A stretch of 64,000 nucleotides of DNA from DASUAS01 sp963819475 (GCA_963819475.1 CAWFWE010000004.1:186001-250000), one strand, 5' to 3'. Counted from the stretch's first letter, positions 50,183 through 59,411 are shown. The notes: generated by a model from the sequence alone, not told the origin. Numbers and translations are program-made.

Positions 50183-51346
50183 CTACACCCCCAGGTGCTC
50201 ACGTGGGTTGCCCGGCAGCGAGCCGGCCAGCTGCTCGACCGCGGCGCGGGCGTCGTCGTCGAGCTCGTGGGGGACCACGACGTCGAAGGTGACGAGCAGC
50301 GCGCCGGGGTCGCCGGAGGAGCGCGGGATGCCGCGGCCGCGCACGCGGACGGTCTTGCCCGTCTGCGTGCCCGGCGGGACCTTCACGGTGACGGGCGCGT
50401 CGAGCGTGGGCACCTTGACCTGCGCGCCGAGCACCGCCTCCGGGAAGGTGATGGGCACCTTCACCGTGAGGTCCCACTTGCCGCTGCGGGCGAAGATCGG
50501 GTGCGGCGCGACGTGCACGACCACGTAGAGGTCGCCGGGAGGCCCGCCGTTGAGCCCGGGCGTGCCGCGGCCCTTGACCCGGATGCGCTGGCCGTCGTCG
50601 ACGCCTGCCGGGATCCGCACCTTCACCGTGCGGGGACGCACCTCGATGCCCCGGCCCTTGCAGTTCTTGCACTTGTCCTTGATGACGCTGCCCCGGCCGC
50701 CGCACGTGGGGCAGACCTCGGAGAACGAGAACGGTCCCTGGTCGACCGCCACCGAGCCCGCGCCGTTGCAGGTGGGACAGCGCTCGGGGAAGGTGCCCGG
50801 CTTCGCGCCGGTGCCGTTGCACACGTGGCACGGCGCCTCCGACGTGATGTTCACCGAGGTGGTGACCCCGTGCACCGCGTCGAGGAAGTCGAGGTGCAGC
50901 TCGGTCTCGATGTCGTTCCCGCGCTGGGCACCGACCGGGCCCGCGTTGCGACCACGTCGGCCGCCGCGCCCGCCGAACAGGTTGCCGAACAACCCGCCGA
51001 GGTCGCCCAGGTCGCCGAGGTCCTCGACGCGCACGTTGCCGAAGCCACCGAACCCGCCCGGGCCCGCACCCCCGAAGCCACCCGGGCCACCGGGCCCGAC
51101 CCCGGACGCGACCATCTCGCGCACCTGGTCGTACTCCTTGCGCTTCTCGGAGTCGCCGAGCACGTCGTGTGCGGCGGAGATCTCCTTGAAGCGCGCCTCG
51201 GCGGACGTGTCACCGGAGTTGGCGTCGGGGTGGAACTGCTTCGCGAGCTTCCGGTAGGCGCGCGTGATCTCCTTCTCGGACGCGTCCGAGGACACGCCGA
51301 GCTCGGCGTAGTAGTCCTTCTCGAACCACTCCCTCTGTGGCGCCAT
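50183..51346 (-). CDS. dnaJ: DnaJ co-chaperone
   Basis: 387 residues from ATG 51346. Stimulates the DnaK ATPase. Seen: a J domain with FHPDANSG (HPD), a Gly/Phe-rich linker (GGPGGFGGAGPGGFGGFG), four zinc-binding CxxCxGxG repeats (CHVCNGTG, CPTCNGAG, CPTCGGRG, CKNCKGRG) and the C-terminal substrate domains with RIRVKGRGTPG. Complete type I DnaJ. The 131-bp gap to grpE contains a REP-like palindrome. Confidence 0.96.
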   Translation of the reverse strand: MAPQREWFEKDYYAELGVSSDASEKEITRAYRKLAKQFHPDANSGDTSAEARFKEISAAHDVLGDSEKRKEYDQVREMVASGVGPGGPGGFGGAGPGGFGGFGNVRVEDLGDLGDLGGLFGNLFGGRGGRRGRNAGPVGAQRGNDIETELHLDFLDAVHGVTTSVNITSEAPCHVCNGTGAKPGTFPERCPTCNGAGSVAVDQGPFSFSEVCPTCGGRGSVIKDKCKNCKGRGIEVRPRTVKVRIPAGVDDGQRIRVKGRGTPGLNGGPPGDLYVVVHVAPHPIFARSGKWDLTVKVPITFPEAVLGAQVKVPTLDAPVTVKVPPGTQTGKTVRVRGRGIPRSSGDPGALLVTFDVVVPHELDDDARAAVEQLAGSLPGNPREHLGV

Positions 51347-51363
51347 CTCATTCGCTCGCTCTC

Positions 51364-51386
51364 TGCGAGCCGGGATACCGGGCTCG
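51364..51386. repeat. REP-like palindrome, copy 2 (dnaJ-grpE gap)
   Basis: GCGAGCC-GGGATACCG-GGCTCGC: 7-bp arms with the GGATACC core. Flanked by further CGCTCG/CGAGCG-rich sequence. Confidence 0.6.
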
Positions 51387-51477
51387 CGGGCGTTCGCTCG
51401 CTGGCGAGCAGGCTTCGCTCGCGCCGCTCGTCTCCGCCTGCCGCGTCGCGTGCGCCATCGTCACGACGATCATCACG

Positions 51478-52011
51478 TCAATCGCCGTGTGACACCCGGA
51501 CCATGGCGGGGCGCAGCACGCGACCCTTCAACCGGTAGCCCGTCCGCATCGTCTCGGCGACGTGCGGCTCACCCGTGCCGTCGTCCTGGAGGACGGCCTC
51601 GTGCTCGTTCGGGTCGAACGGCGTGCCGTCGGCCTCGATCCGCTCGAGGCCCGCCTTCTCGAGCACCGACAGGAACTGCGTGCGGATGCCCACCACGCCG
51701 TCGCGCACCTTCTCGGCCTCGGGCGAGTCGGTGCCGGCCAGGCTGCCGAGCGCGCCGTCGAACGAGTCGAGGACCGGGAGGAGGTCCTCGACCAGCCGCT
51801 CGGTGGCGCGCTCGACGAGCGACGTCTGCTCACGCAGCACGCGCTTGCGGTAGTTCTCGAAGTCGGCCTGGACCCGGCGCAACGTGTCGACGAGCTCGTT
51901 GCGCTCGCCCGCCAGCTGCGCCAGATCCGCCTCGACCGCGGCCTGTGCCTCGGCCACCTCGAGCTCCTGGGGCGTGAGCTCGTCCTCGAACTCGTTCAGC
52001 CGATCGTTCAC
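51478..52011 (-). CDS. grpE: GrpE nucleotide exchange factor
   Basis: 177 residues from GTG 52011. Releases ADP from DnaK. A long N-terminal coiled coil (ELTPQELEVAEAQAAVEADLAQL, then DTLRRVQADFENYRKRVLRE) and the C-terminal beta domain (ADGTPFDPNEHEAVLQDDGTGEPHVAETMRTGYRLKGRVLRPAMVRV) carry the GrpE signature. A 52-bp gap to dnaK contains a palindrome repeat. Confidence 0.95.
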   Translation of the reverse strand: MNDRLNEFEDELTPQELEVAEAQAAVEADLAQLAGERNELVDTLRRVQADFENYRKRVLREQTSLVERATERLVEDLLPVLDSFDGALGSLAGTDSPEAEKVRDGVVGIRTQFLSVLEKAGLERIEADGTPFDPNEHEAVLQDDGTGEPHVAETMRTGYRLKGRVLRPAMVRVSHGD

Positions 52012-52035
52012 GCTGCCTCCATCGGGCGTTCGCTG

Positions 52036-52056
52036 CTCGCCGGGATACCCGGCTCG
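52036..52056. repeat. REP-like palindrome, copy 3 (grpE-dnaK gap)
   Basis: GCCGGG-ATA-CCCGGC flanked by CTCGC on each side. Confidence 0.65.
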
Positions 52057-52063
52057 CTCACGC

Positions 52064-53920
52064 TCACGCGCTCTGCTCACCGGGCTCGTCGACGATCTCG
52101 GCGTCGGCGACCTCGTCGTCGTCGGCCGCGCTCGCCCCGGCACCACCGGGCGCACCGGCACCGGCGTCGGACGCGTTCTGCGCCTGCTGCGCCTGCGCGT
52201 ACAACCGCTGGGCGAACTCCTGGCTGACGTTGACCAGGTTCTCGTGACCGCGCTTGACCGCCTCGATGTCGGTCCCCGCCAAGGCGTCCTTCAACTCCTT
52301 GAGCGCAGCCTCCATCTTCTCCTTGTCGTCGGGCTGGACCTTGTCGGCCTGGTCCTTCAGGAGCTTCTCGGTCTGGAAGACGAGCGAGTCGGCGTTGTTT
52401 CGGACCTCCGCCTCCTCGCGGCGGACGCGGTCCTCCTCGGCGTGCGCCTCGGCGTCCTTCATCATCCGCTCGATCTCGTCCTTGCCGAGCGCGGTGCCAC
52501 CGGTGATCGTCATCTGCTGCTCACGACCGGTGCCGAGGTCCTTCGCCGACACGTGCACGATGCCGTTGGCGTCGATGTCGAACGCGACCTCGATCTGCGG
52601 GACGCCCCGCGGTGCCGGCGGGATGCCGACGAGCTGGAACGTGCCCAGCAGCTTGTTCCGGTAGGCCATGTCGCTCTCGCCCTGCAGCACCTTGATCTCG
52701 ACGCTGGGCTGGTTGTCGTCGGCGGTGGTGAACACCTCCGACCGCTTGGTCGGGATCGTGGTGTTGCGCTCGATGAGCTTGGTCATGATCTGACCCTTGG
52801 TCTCGATGCCGAGCGACAGGGGCGTGACGTCGAGCAGGAGGATGTCCTTGACGTCGCCCTTGAGCACACCGGCCTGCAGCGACGCACCGACCGCGACCGC
52901 CTCGTCGGGGTTGACGCCCTTGTCGGCGTCCTTGCCCGTGAGCTCGCGCACCAGGGCGGCGACCGCGGGCATGCGGGTGGAACCACCCACGAGGAGCACG
53001 CGGTCGATCTCCTCCTTGGTGAGGCCGGCGTCGCGGATGGCCTGCTCGAACGGCCCGCGGCACGACTCGAGGAGGTCGGCGGTGAGCTCCTGGAACTTCG
53101 CCCGGGTGAGCGAGAGGTCGAGGTGGAGCGGACCGTCGCTGGTGGCGGTGATGAACGGCAGGTTGATCGTGGTCTCCTGCAGCGAGGAGAGCTCGATCTT
53201 GGCCTTCTCCGCCGCCTCCTTGAGGCGCTGGACGGCCATCTTGTCGGCCGAGAGGTCGACGCCGTGCGCGTTCTTGAACTCGCTGACCAGCCAGTCCATG
53301 ACCCGCTGGTCCCAGTCGTCACCACCGAGGTGGGTGTTGCCGGCGGTCGACTTGACCTCGAACACGCCCTCGCCGAGATCGAGGATCGACACGTCGAACG
53401 TGCCGCCCCCGAGGTCGAACACGAGGATGGTCTGGTCGTTGTCCTTGTCGAGCCCATAGGCCAGCGCGGCCGCGGTGGGCTCGTTGATGATGCGCAGGAC
53501 CTCGAGGCCGGCGATCTCGCCCGCCTCCTTGGTGGCCTGGCGCTCGGCGTCGCCGAAGTACGCGGGCACGGTGACCACGGCCTGGGTCACGGTGTCACCG
53601 AGGTAGGCCTCCGCGTCGCGCTTCAGCTTCTGCAGGATGCGGGCGGAGATCTCCTGCGCGTTGTACGCCTTGCCGTCGATGTCGATCGACCAGTTGGTGC
53701 CCATGTGGCGCTTCACCGATCGGATGGTGCGGTCGGGGTTGGTGATGGCCTGGCGCTTGGCCACCTCGCCGACGAGGACCTCGCCGGTCTTGGAGAAGGC
53801 CACCACCGACGGGGTCGTGCGAGAGCCCTCCGAGTTGGGGGCCACGACGGGCTCGCCGGCCTCGAGGACCGCGACGACTGAATTGGTGGTGCCGAGGTCG
53901 ATACCGACGGCCTTGGACAT
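52064..53920 (-). CDS. dnaK: DnaK (Hsp70) chaperone
   Basis: 618 residues from ATG 53920. Seen: AVGIDLGTTNSVVAVLE, VTVPAYFGDAERQATKEAGEIAGLEVLRIINEPTAAALAYGL, DLGGGTFDVSILDLGEGVFEVKSTAGN, VLLVGGSTRMPAV, the linker DVTPLSLGIETKG, and a C-terminal lid ending AGASAADDDEVADAEIVDEPGEQSA. Complete. First gene of dnaK-grpE-dnaJ-hspR, with a HAIR-like site 59-79 bp upstream. Confidence 0.98.
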   Translation of the reverse strand: MSKAVGIDLGTTNSVVAVLEAGEPVVAPNSEGSRTTPSVVAFSKTGEVLVGEVAKRQAITNPDRTIRSVKRHMGTNWSIDIDGKAYNAQEISARILQKLKRDAEAYLGDTVTQAVVTVPAYFGDAERQATKEAGEIAGLEVLRIINEPTAAALAYGLDKDNDQTILVFDLGGGTFDVSILDLGEGVFEVKSTAGNTHLGGDDWDQRVMDWLVSEFKNAHGVDLSADKMAVQRLKEAAEKAKIELSSLQETTINLPFITATSDGPLHLDLSLTRAKFQELTADLLESCRGPFEQAIRDAGLTKEEIDRVLLVGGSTRMPAVAALVRELTGKDADKGVNPDEAVAVGASLQAGVLKGDVKDILLLDVTPLSLGIETKGQIMTKLIERNTTIPTKRSEVFTTADDNQPSVEIKVLQGESDMAYRNKLLGTFQLVGIPPAPRGVPQIEVAFDIDANGIVHVSAKDLGTGREQQMTITGGTALGKDEIERMMKDAEAHAEEDRVRREEAEVRNNADSLVFQTEKLLKDQADKVQPDDKEKMEAALKELKDALAGTDIEAVKRGHENLVNVSQEFAQRLYAQAQQAQNASDAGAGAPGGAGASAADDDEVADAEIVDEPGEQSA

Positions 53921-53978
53921 GGGCAGTGCCTCCTGCTGGCTTGGTGCGAGGGGAGTTGTACGGGGATGATGCTAGAAG

Positions 53979-53999
53979 CTTGAGTGTCTGTGTATCAAC
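53979..53999. promoter_or_regulatory. HAIR-like HspR operator upstream of dnaK
   Basis: CTTGAGT-N7-TATCAAC. The left arm equals the HspR consensus exactly, the N7 spacing is kept and the right arm retains TCAA. Shared region with the divergent cNMP-binding gene at 54055. Confidence 0.7.
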
Positions 54000-54054
54000 T
54001 TTGGGTGTCGGCGGGACATTCCCTTCACTTGACCGTCAGGGATAGATTTCTGCG

Positions 54055-54474
54055 ATGGCGCGCAGTGACTCGTTCGTCGAGACCCTCGCCACCGTCCCCC
54101 TCTTCTCGGCCTGCTCCAAGAAGGAGCTGCAGATGGTCGCGAAGTCGGCCGACCGCCTGACCGTGCCGGCGGGCAAGGTCGTCGTCACCGAGGGTGCCGC
54201 AGGCACCGAGTTCTTCGTGATCCTGGACGGCCGGGCCCGGGTGGAACGCCACGGGCGGGAGGTCGCCAACCTCGGCGCCGGGGCCTTCTTCGGCGACCTG
54301 GCCCTCCTCGACCGGGCACCGCGCAACGCCAGCGTCATCGCCGACTCGGAGCTGGAGCTGGCCAAGCTCGGGCAGCGCGCGTTCGACGAGCTGCTCGACC
54401 ACCCCGGCTTCTCGAAGAAGCTGCTCGCCGGGCTGGCGCGTCGTCTACGAGAACAGGACGCCCGGCACCTCTGA
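54055..54474 (+). CDS. Cyclic nucleotide-binding domain protein
   Basis: 139 residues from ATG 54055. A single CRP-type sensor domain without an HTH: VPLFSACSKKELQMVAKSADRL, VVVTEGAAGTEFFVILDGRARV, and the cassette LGAGAFFGDLALLDRAPRNASVIA, where the usual FGE is FGD and R-x-A-S replaces R-T-A. It may sense a cyclic nucleotide or act as a scaffold. Divergent from dnaK within ~134 bp, so heat-shock control could reach it. One of three such free domains in the window. Confidence 0.85.
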   Translation: MARSDSFVETLATVPLFSACSKKELQMVAKSADRLTVPAGKVVVTEGAAGTEFFVILDGRARVERHGREVANLGAGAFFGDLALLDRAPRNASVIADSELELAKLGQRAFDELLDHPGFSKKLLAGLARRLREQDARHL

Positions 54475-54500
54475 GGCCGTCACCCTTTGAGCGCTGCGCT

Positions 54501-54523
54501 CGGCGCCGGGATACCCGGCGCCG
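54501..54523. repeat. REP-like palindrome, copy 4
   Basis: CGGCGCCGGG-ATA-CCCGGCGCCG, perfect 10-bp arms, the most regular copy. In the 142-bp gap between the cNMP-binding gene and the Fe-S oxidoreductase gene. Confidence 0.7.
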
Positions 54524-54616
54524 CCCTTCGGGACGCGCATTGCTCGGCGAGCTTGCTTCGTTCGCTCCGCTCACTCCGGTCGCCGCGTCTGCTTTCGCTC
54601 GCGGTAGCTTCGCGCC

Positions 54617-56836
54617 GTGAAGCGCCTGAAGCTGCCGAAGCCGCACCAGCTCGTCCTCGTCGTCGGCGTGCTCGTCGCGCTCGGCACGCTGGCGTCGGGC
54701 ATCGCCCCGCGGATCACCGAGTGGGCCGACGGGTCGAGCATCTCGCGCGAGCCGTTCGGTGGCGTGCCCGACCCCATGTACTGGGCGTTCTACGCGACGG
54801 CCGCAGTCATGCTGTTCGTGTGTGCCTGGCTGGTCAGCCAGCGGGTCCGCAACTACGAGCGCGGCGCGCCCGACGACCGCCGCACCACCAAGGGCAACGT
54901 GCACCGCCGGATGCGCGACTTCCGCGCCGGGGTCTGGATGCAGACCCTCCTGCGCGATCCCCTCGCCGGTGTGATGCACTCCCTCATCTACTTCGGATTC
55001 CTGTGGCTCTTCATCGCCACCGTGGTGCTCGAGCTCGACCACCAGCTGCCGGACAACCTGAAGTTCCTGCACGGCGGTGGGTACGAGGGCTACGCGTTCG
55101 CGGCCGACCTCGGCGGCGTCGTCTTCACCGTCGGCATCCTGTGGGCGATCGCCCGGCGCTATCTGGAACGGCCGTACCGGATCCGGATCAAGACCAAGCC
55201 GGAGGACGCGGTCATCCTCCTCACGTTCCTCGTGATCGCGCTCACCGGCTTCTTCACCGAGGCGTTGCGCATCGCGCAGGCCGGCCGTCCCGACTTCGAG
55301 AAGTGGTCGTTCGTCGGGTATCCGCTCTCGTCGCTCTTCGACTCGTGGTCGGCGAGCGCGCTCAACACCGCCCACGAATGGCTGTGGGGCATCCACTTCG
55401 CCGCCTTCGTCGCGTTCCTGATCATCCTGCCGACCACGAAGCTCCGGCACATGATCACGTCGCCGATGAACATGTACCTGAAGGACCAGGACCGGCCCAA
55501 GGGCGCGATGAAGCCCATGCCGAACCTCATGGAGACCGACCTCGAGACCTTCGGTGCGGCGACGGTCGAGGACTTCACCTGGAAGCAGCTGTTCGACACC
55601 GACGCCTGCACCATCTGCGGGCGCTGCACCTCGGTGTGCCCGGCCCACGCGACGGGCAAGCCGCTCGATCCCCGCGAGATCGTGCTGAAGGTGGGCGAGG
55701 TGATGGCGGCGACCGGCGACCCCGTCGTGTCGCCGCCGGTGAGCGTCGCGCGCGGGATCACCATCACCGCCGACTCGGTGTTCGAGCGGGTCACGTCCGA
55801 GGAGCTGTGGGCGTGCACCTCGTGCAAGGCGTGTGACGAGATCTGCCCGGTGAACATCGAGATCCTCGACAAGATCCTCGACATGCGCCGGTACCTCTCC
55901 CTCATGGAGAGCGACTTCCCGACCGAGCTCGGCAACACGTACCGGTCGATGGAGAACTCGTCGAACGTGTACGGCATGAACCAGGGTGACCGGGGCGACT
56001 GGGCCGCCGACCTCGACGGCGTCGAGATCGTCGAGGCCGGCTCGGGCGCCCTCGGCCACGAGTACCTCTACTGGATCGGGTGCGCGGGCTCCTTCGACGA
56101 CCGCAACAAGAAGACGAGCCGCGCGGTGGCCAGGCTGCTGCAGCGCGCCGGCATCGACTTCGCCATCCTCGGCCCGAGCGAGCTCTGCACCGGCGACCCG
56201 GCCCGCAGGTCGGGCAACGAGTACATCTTCCAGATGCTGGCCATGCAGAACATCGAGTCGCTCGAGGGGCTCGGCGTGCAGAAGATCATCACCCAGTGCC
56301 CGCACTGCTTCAACACGCTGAAGAACGAGTACCCGCAGCTCGGCGGCAACTACGAGGTGGTGCACCACTCGCAGCTCCTGAGCCAGCTCGTGTCGGACGG
56401 CCGTCTCTCGCTCGCGGGCGCCACCCTCGAGGAGCGGGTGACGTACCACGACAGCTGCTACCTCGGCCGCCACAACGACGTGTACCTCGCGCCCCGCAAC
56501 GTGATCGGGCAGCTCGGGGGCATCGACGTCGTCGAGATGCCTCGCAACGGCACCCGCGGCATGTGCTGCGGCGCCGGCGGCGCCCGCATGTGGATGGAGG
56601 AGCGCATCGGCAAGAAGGTGAACATCGAGCGCACCGAGGAGGCGCTCGGCACCGGTGCCGAACGCATCGCGGTGGCGTGCCCGTTCTGCTACGTGATGAT
56701 GGACGACGGCGTGAAGGAGAAGGGCCGCGACGAAGAGGTCAAGGTCCAGGACATCGCCGAGCTGCTCCTCGAGGCGATCGAGACGGGCGAGCGCGCTCCC
56801 GCACCGCTCAGCGCGGAGTTCCGACCCGGCGTCTAG
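54617..56836 (+). CDS. EtfD-like membrane (Fe-S)-binding oxidoreductase
   Basis: 739 residues from GTG 54617. The N-terminal membrane part (about six helices, residues ~10-290; NarI-like, with HSLIYFGFLWLFIATVVLE and HEWLWGIHFAAFVAFLIIL) is followed by two 4Fe-4S motifs (CTICGRCTSVCPAH and CTSCKACDEICPVN) and two CCG domains (QCPHCFNTLKNEYP and GMCCGAGGARMW...ACPFCYVMM). This matches the EtfD/FadF type that passes electrons from electron-transfer flavoprotein of beta-oxidation to menaquinone. No etfAB nearby in the window. Convergent with tag, 4 bp apart. Confidence 0.9.
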   Translation: MKRLKLPKPHQLVLVVGVLVALGTLASGIAPRITEWADGSSISREPFGGVPDPMYWAFYATAAVMLFVCAWLVSQRVRNYERGAPDDRRTTKGNVHRRMRDFRAGVWMQTLLRDPLAGVMHSLIYFGFLWLFIATVVLELDHQLPDNLKFLHGGGYEGYAFAADLGGVVFTVGILWAIARRYLERPYRIRIKTKPEDAVILLTFLVIALTGFFTEALRIAQAGRPDFEKWSFVGYPLSSLFDSWSASALNTAHEWLWGIHFAAFVAFLIILPTTKLRHMITSPMNMYLKDQDRPKGAMKPMPNLMETDLETFGAATVEDFTWKQLFDTDACTICGRCTSVCPAHATGKPLDPREIVLKVGEVMAATGDPVVSPPVSVARGITITADSVFERVTSEELWACTSCKACDEICPVNIEILDKILDMRRYLSLMESDFPTELGNTYRSMENSSNVYGMNQGDRGDWAADLDGVEIVEAGSGALGHEYLYWIGCAGSFDDRNKKTSRAVARLLQRAGIDFAILGPSELCTGDPARRSGNEYIFQMLAMQNIESLEGLGVQKIITQCPHCFNTLKNEYPQLGGNYEVVHHSQLLSQLVSDGRLSLAGATLEERVTYHDSCYLGRHNDVYLAPRNVIGQLGGIDVVEMPRNGTRGMCCGAGGARMWMEERIGKKVNIERTEEALGTGAERIAVACPFCYVMMDDGVKEKGRDEEVKVQDIAELLLEAIETGERAPAPLSAEFRPGV

Positions 56837-56840
56837 GACG

Positions 56841-57410
56841 TCATCCGGCGCGCGTGTGCCGGAAGCACTCGACGACGTGGTCGTCGACCAGCCCGGCCGC
56901 CTGCATGAACGCGTACATCGTGGTCGGGCCGACGAAGCGGAACCCGCGTCGCTTGAGCTCCTTGCTCAGCGCCTTCGACTCGTCCGTCGCCGCCGGCAGG
57001 TCCCCGCCGGCGCGCCACTCCCCGACGATCGGGCGGCCGCCGACGACGCTCCACACGAGCGCGTCGAAGCTGCCCTGCTCGGCCCGGACCTCGAGGATCC
57101 GCCGGGCGTTCTCGACCGTCGACTCGATCTTCCCCCGGTGGCGCACGATCGACGGGTCGGCCAGGAGCCGCTCGACGTCGTCGGCGGTGTAGGCGGCGAC
57201 CCGCGCCGGGTCGAAGTCGGCAAACGCGGACCGGTACCCGGCCCGCTTGCCGAGGATCGTGCGCCAGCTCAGACCGGCCTGCGCGCCTTCGAGGGTGAGG
57301 AGCTCGAAGAGGGCGGCATCGTCGTGGGTGGGAACGCCCCACTCGTCGTCGTGGTAGGCGACCATCGCCGGTTCGGTCCCGGCCCAGGCACACCGCGTCG
57401 GTTCGGGCAC
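56841..57410 (-). CDS. tag: DNA-3-methyladenine glycosylase I
   Basis: 189 residues from GTG 57410. Excises 3-methyladenine from alkylated DNA. Seen: RCAWAGTEPAMVAYHDDEWGVP with the first Cys and His zinc ligands, LFELLTLEGAQAGLSWRTIL, FRFVGPTTMYAFMQAAGLVDDHVVECFRH with the last His/Cys ligands. Complete. Starts one base after the stop of the dCTP deaminase-like gene, so both are co-transcribed; both act on damaged or wrong bases or nucleotides. Confidence 0.95.
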   Translation of the reverse strand: MPEPTRCAWAGTEPAMVAYHDDEWGVPTHDDAALFELLTLEGAQAGLSWRTILGKRAGYRSAFADFDPARVAAYTADDVERLLADPSIVRHRGKIESTVENARRILEVRAEQGSFDALVWSVVGGRPIVGEWRAGGDLPAATDESKALSKELKRRGFRFVGPTTMYAFMQAAGLVDDHVVECFRHTRAG

Positions 57411-57411
57411 G

Positions 57412-58584
57412 CTACCCGCGGTTCACCCAGAGGCTGAGCTGGTCGCCCTCTCGGCGGCGTGGTGCACGGAAGTGCTTGCTCAACGTGAGCTGCTGCGCCT
57501 GGTAGTTCGAACCGAGCTCCTGGCCGTAGAGGAAGCTCGGCTCCGCGAGCATGCGCTCGAAGGTCAACTGGCACACCTGCTGAAGTTGCTCGACCACGAA
57601 CGGGACGTCGTGCACCCGAACCTCCAGCGCCGCCCGGCTCCCCTTCAGCGACCCGTCCGCACTCTGACCGAAGCCGGGATCGAAGAAGCCGGCGTAGTGC
57701 GTGCGCAGCTCGCCACTCGACGCGTCGTACGCAGTCATCTCGGCCGCGAAGTTCGCGGGAACTCGAACCGCCTCCGCAGACAAGAGGAGGTAGAACTCCT
57801 CCGGCTCCAGGATCACGCGCGGCGCCGACCGCTCGCGTCGCACGGGATCCCAGAAGTCCTCGGGGATGTAGTGATCGGTGAGCGAGAGGTCGAGCAGCCG
57901 GCTGTTGCGGCGAGCGCGCAGGCCGACGACGCCGTCGTCGTCACCCTCGAGCTCGAGGCTCAGGAAGAGTCCGCCCGACCGGACCGGCACCCGGCTGTCG
58001 GGCACCGAGCCGCGCTCGGTGAAGAGCACCTGGTTGCGCGGCACCTCCGCGTCCGCGACTCGCGGCTCGCCCACCACGAGCCGGAGCTGGTTGAGGCACA
58101 ACCCCGCCTTCACTCGCACCGTGAACGTCCGGGAGACCACCTCGAGGAACAGCGGGCCGCGGTAACCCGGGCGGATGTCGTCGAAATGCAGGCTGCGATC
58201 CGAGATGACTCTCGTGAAGATGTCGAGGCGACCGGTGGAGCTCTTCGGATTCGCTCTGGCCTTGACGTTGTCGGGCAGCGCCAACGCCTCCACGAGAGGG
58301 ATGAGGTACGGACAGTCCGGTTCGAGCACCGCCCCGTCGGTGATGTCGAACTCCTCCAGGACATAGTCCTGCAGCTTGGTCTCGACCGCTTCACGGTCGG
58401 GCAGGAAGCTCGCCTGGATCCGGTAGGCCTTGGTTCCCAGTCGGAGGTCGAGGCTCGCCGGCTGGACGTTCCTCGGAGGGATCGGGTGGCGCTTCGGCGT
58501 GCGCACGTATCCCGAGGCAATGGCTTTCTCGATCCACTGCGCCGGGAGCACGCCGGAGACACCCGGCTCGATCTCGAAGCTCAC
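57412..58584 (-). CDS. dCTP deaminase, double-domain (PF06559-like) type
   Basis: 390 residues, roughly twice the usual Dcd length. Converts dCTP to dUTP. The N-terminal half resembles Dcd/dUTPase barrels: NVQPASLDLRLGTKAYRI, ANPKSSTGRLDIFTRVISD (the SSxxR-like catalytic/substrate motif) and RGPLFLEVVSRTFTVRVKAGLCLNQLRLV. The C-terminal half repeats the fold (PEEFYLLLSAEAVRVPANFAAEMTAYD, HYAGFFDPGFG). This long form is familiar from alphaproteobacteria, so acquisition by transfer is possible. Base use looks less GC-biased than neighbours. Co-transcribed with tag. Confidence 0.8.
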   Translation of the reverse strand: MSFEIEPGVSGVLPAQWIEKAIASGYVRTPKRHPIPPRNVQPASLDLRLGTKAYRIQASFLPDREAVETKLQDYVLEEFDITDGAVLEPDCPYLIPLVEALALPDNVKARANPKSSTGRLDIFTRVISDRSLHFDDIRPGYRGPLFLEVVSRTFTVRVKAGLCLNQLRLVVGEPRVADAEVPRNQVLFTERGSVPDSRVPVRSGGLFLSLELEGDDDGVVGLRARRNSRLLDLSLTDHYIPEDFWDPVRRERSAPRVILEPEEFYLLLSAEAVRVPANFAAEMTAYDASSGELRTHYAGFFDPGFGQSADGSLKGSRAALEVRVHDVPFVVEQLQQVCQLTFERMLAEPSFLYGQELGSNYQAQQLTLSKHFRAPRRREGDQLSLWVNRG

Positions 58585-58639
58585 CGACGCCGCTCCGTCA
58601 CGAACCGGACACTACCGTCGGCTCGTCGGACGCCCAGCC

Positions 58640-59398
58640 TCAGTCGTCGCCGCCGAGGTTGATGTTGCCGAGGCTGAAGCCTCTGCCCGAGCTGCCGTCG
58701 CCGCCCGAATCGGTCGCCAGGTAGGGCGACAGCGCGGCGGCCAGGTTGGGCAGCGGCATGGTCTGGAGCCAGACCTTGCCCGGACCGGTGAGCTTCGCGA
58801 GGAACAGCGCGTCCGCGCCGAACAGGATGTTCTTGATCCCCTTGATCCGCTCCAGCTCGAAGGTCATCCCCGCCTCGAACATCCCGACGTGGCCCGGGTG
58901 GACCTGGATGACCTCGCCCGCGGCGAGGTCGTAGTCGACGATCTCGCCGTCCAGCTCGATCCACGCCGGGCCGTTGCCGGAGACCTTCTGCAGGATGAAC
59001 CCGGCGCCGCCGAAGAGGCCGGCGCTGAACTTCTGCTGGAAGCCGATCTCCAGGTTCACGCCCGGAAGACCGCACAGATAGCCGCCCCGGTGGACCATGT
59101 AGTTCTTCTCGTCCGACACCTCGATGGGGAGGATCTGCCCCGGGACCTTGGTCGCGAACGCCACCATGCCCGGACCGCCCTGCGCCGTGTACTCGGTCAT
59201 GAAGAAGCTGCCCCCGGCGACGGCCCGCTTGACCGCGCCGAACATGCCCTTCGCCCCGGCCTTGCCGCTCGCCGCGGTGTGCAGGTCGATCGGGCCGGTC
59301 ATCCACGAGAGCTCGCCGCCCTCGGCGACGATCGACTCGCCCGCGGCGAGCTGCATCTCGAGCACCGGCATCGTCGTGCCGATCACCTTGTGGTCCAT
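58640..59398 (-). CDS. AIM24/TIGR00266 family protein
   Basis: 252 residues from ATG 59398. Belongs to the beta-sandwich family of mitochondrial AIM24 relatives: MPVLEMQLAAGESIVAEGGELSWM, GGSFFMTEYTA, FATKVPGQILPIEV, LPGVNLEIGFQQKFSAGLFGGAGFILQKVSG and VDYDLAAGEVIQVHPGHVGMFE. Biochemical role unknown; the C-terminus is Gly-rich (GRGFSLGNINLGGDD). 13 bp after the TauD-like gene, 55 bp before the deaminase, same strand. Confidence 0.9.
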   Translation of the reverse strand: MDHKVIGTTMPVLEMQLAAGESIVAEGGELSWMTGPIDLHTAASGKAGAKGMFGAVKRAVAGGSFFMTEYTAQGGPGMVAFATKVPGQILPIEVSDEKNYMVHRGGYLCGLPGVNLEIGFQQKFSAGLFGGAGFILQKVSGNGPAWIELDGEIVDYDLAAGEVIQVHPGHVGMFEAGMTFELERIKGIKNILFGADALFLAKLTGPGKVWLQTMPLPNLAAALSPYLATDSGGDGSSGRGFSLGNINLGGDD

Positions 59399-59411
59399 GG
59401 GCCCCTCTTCT

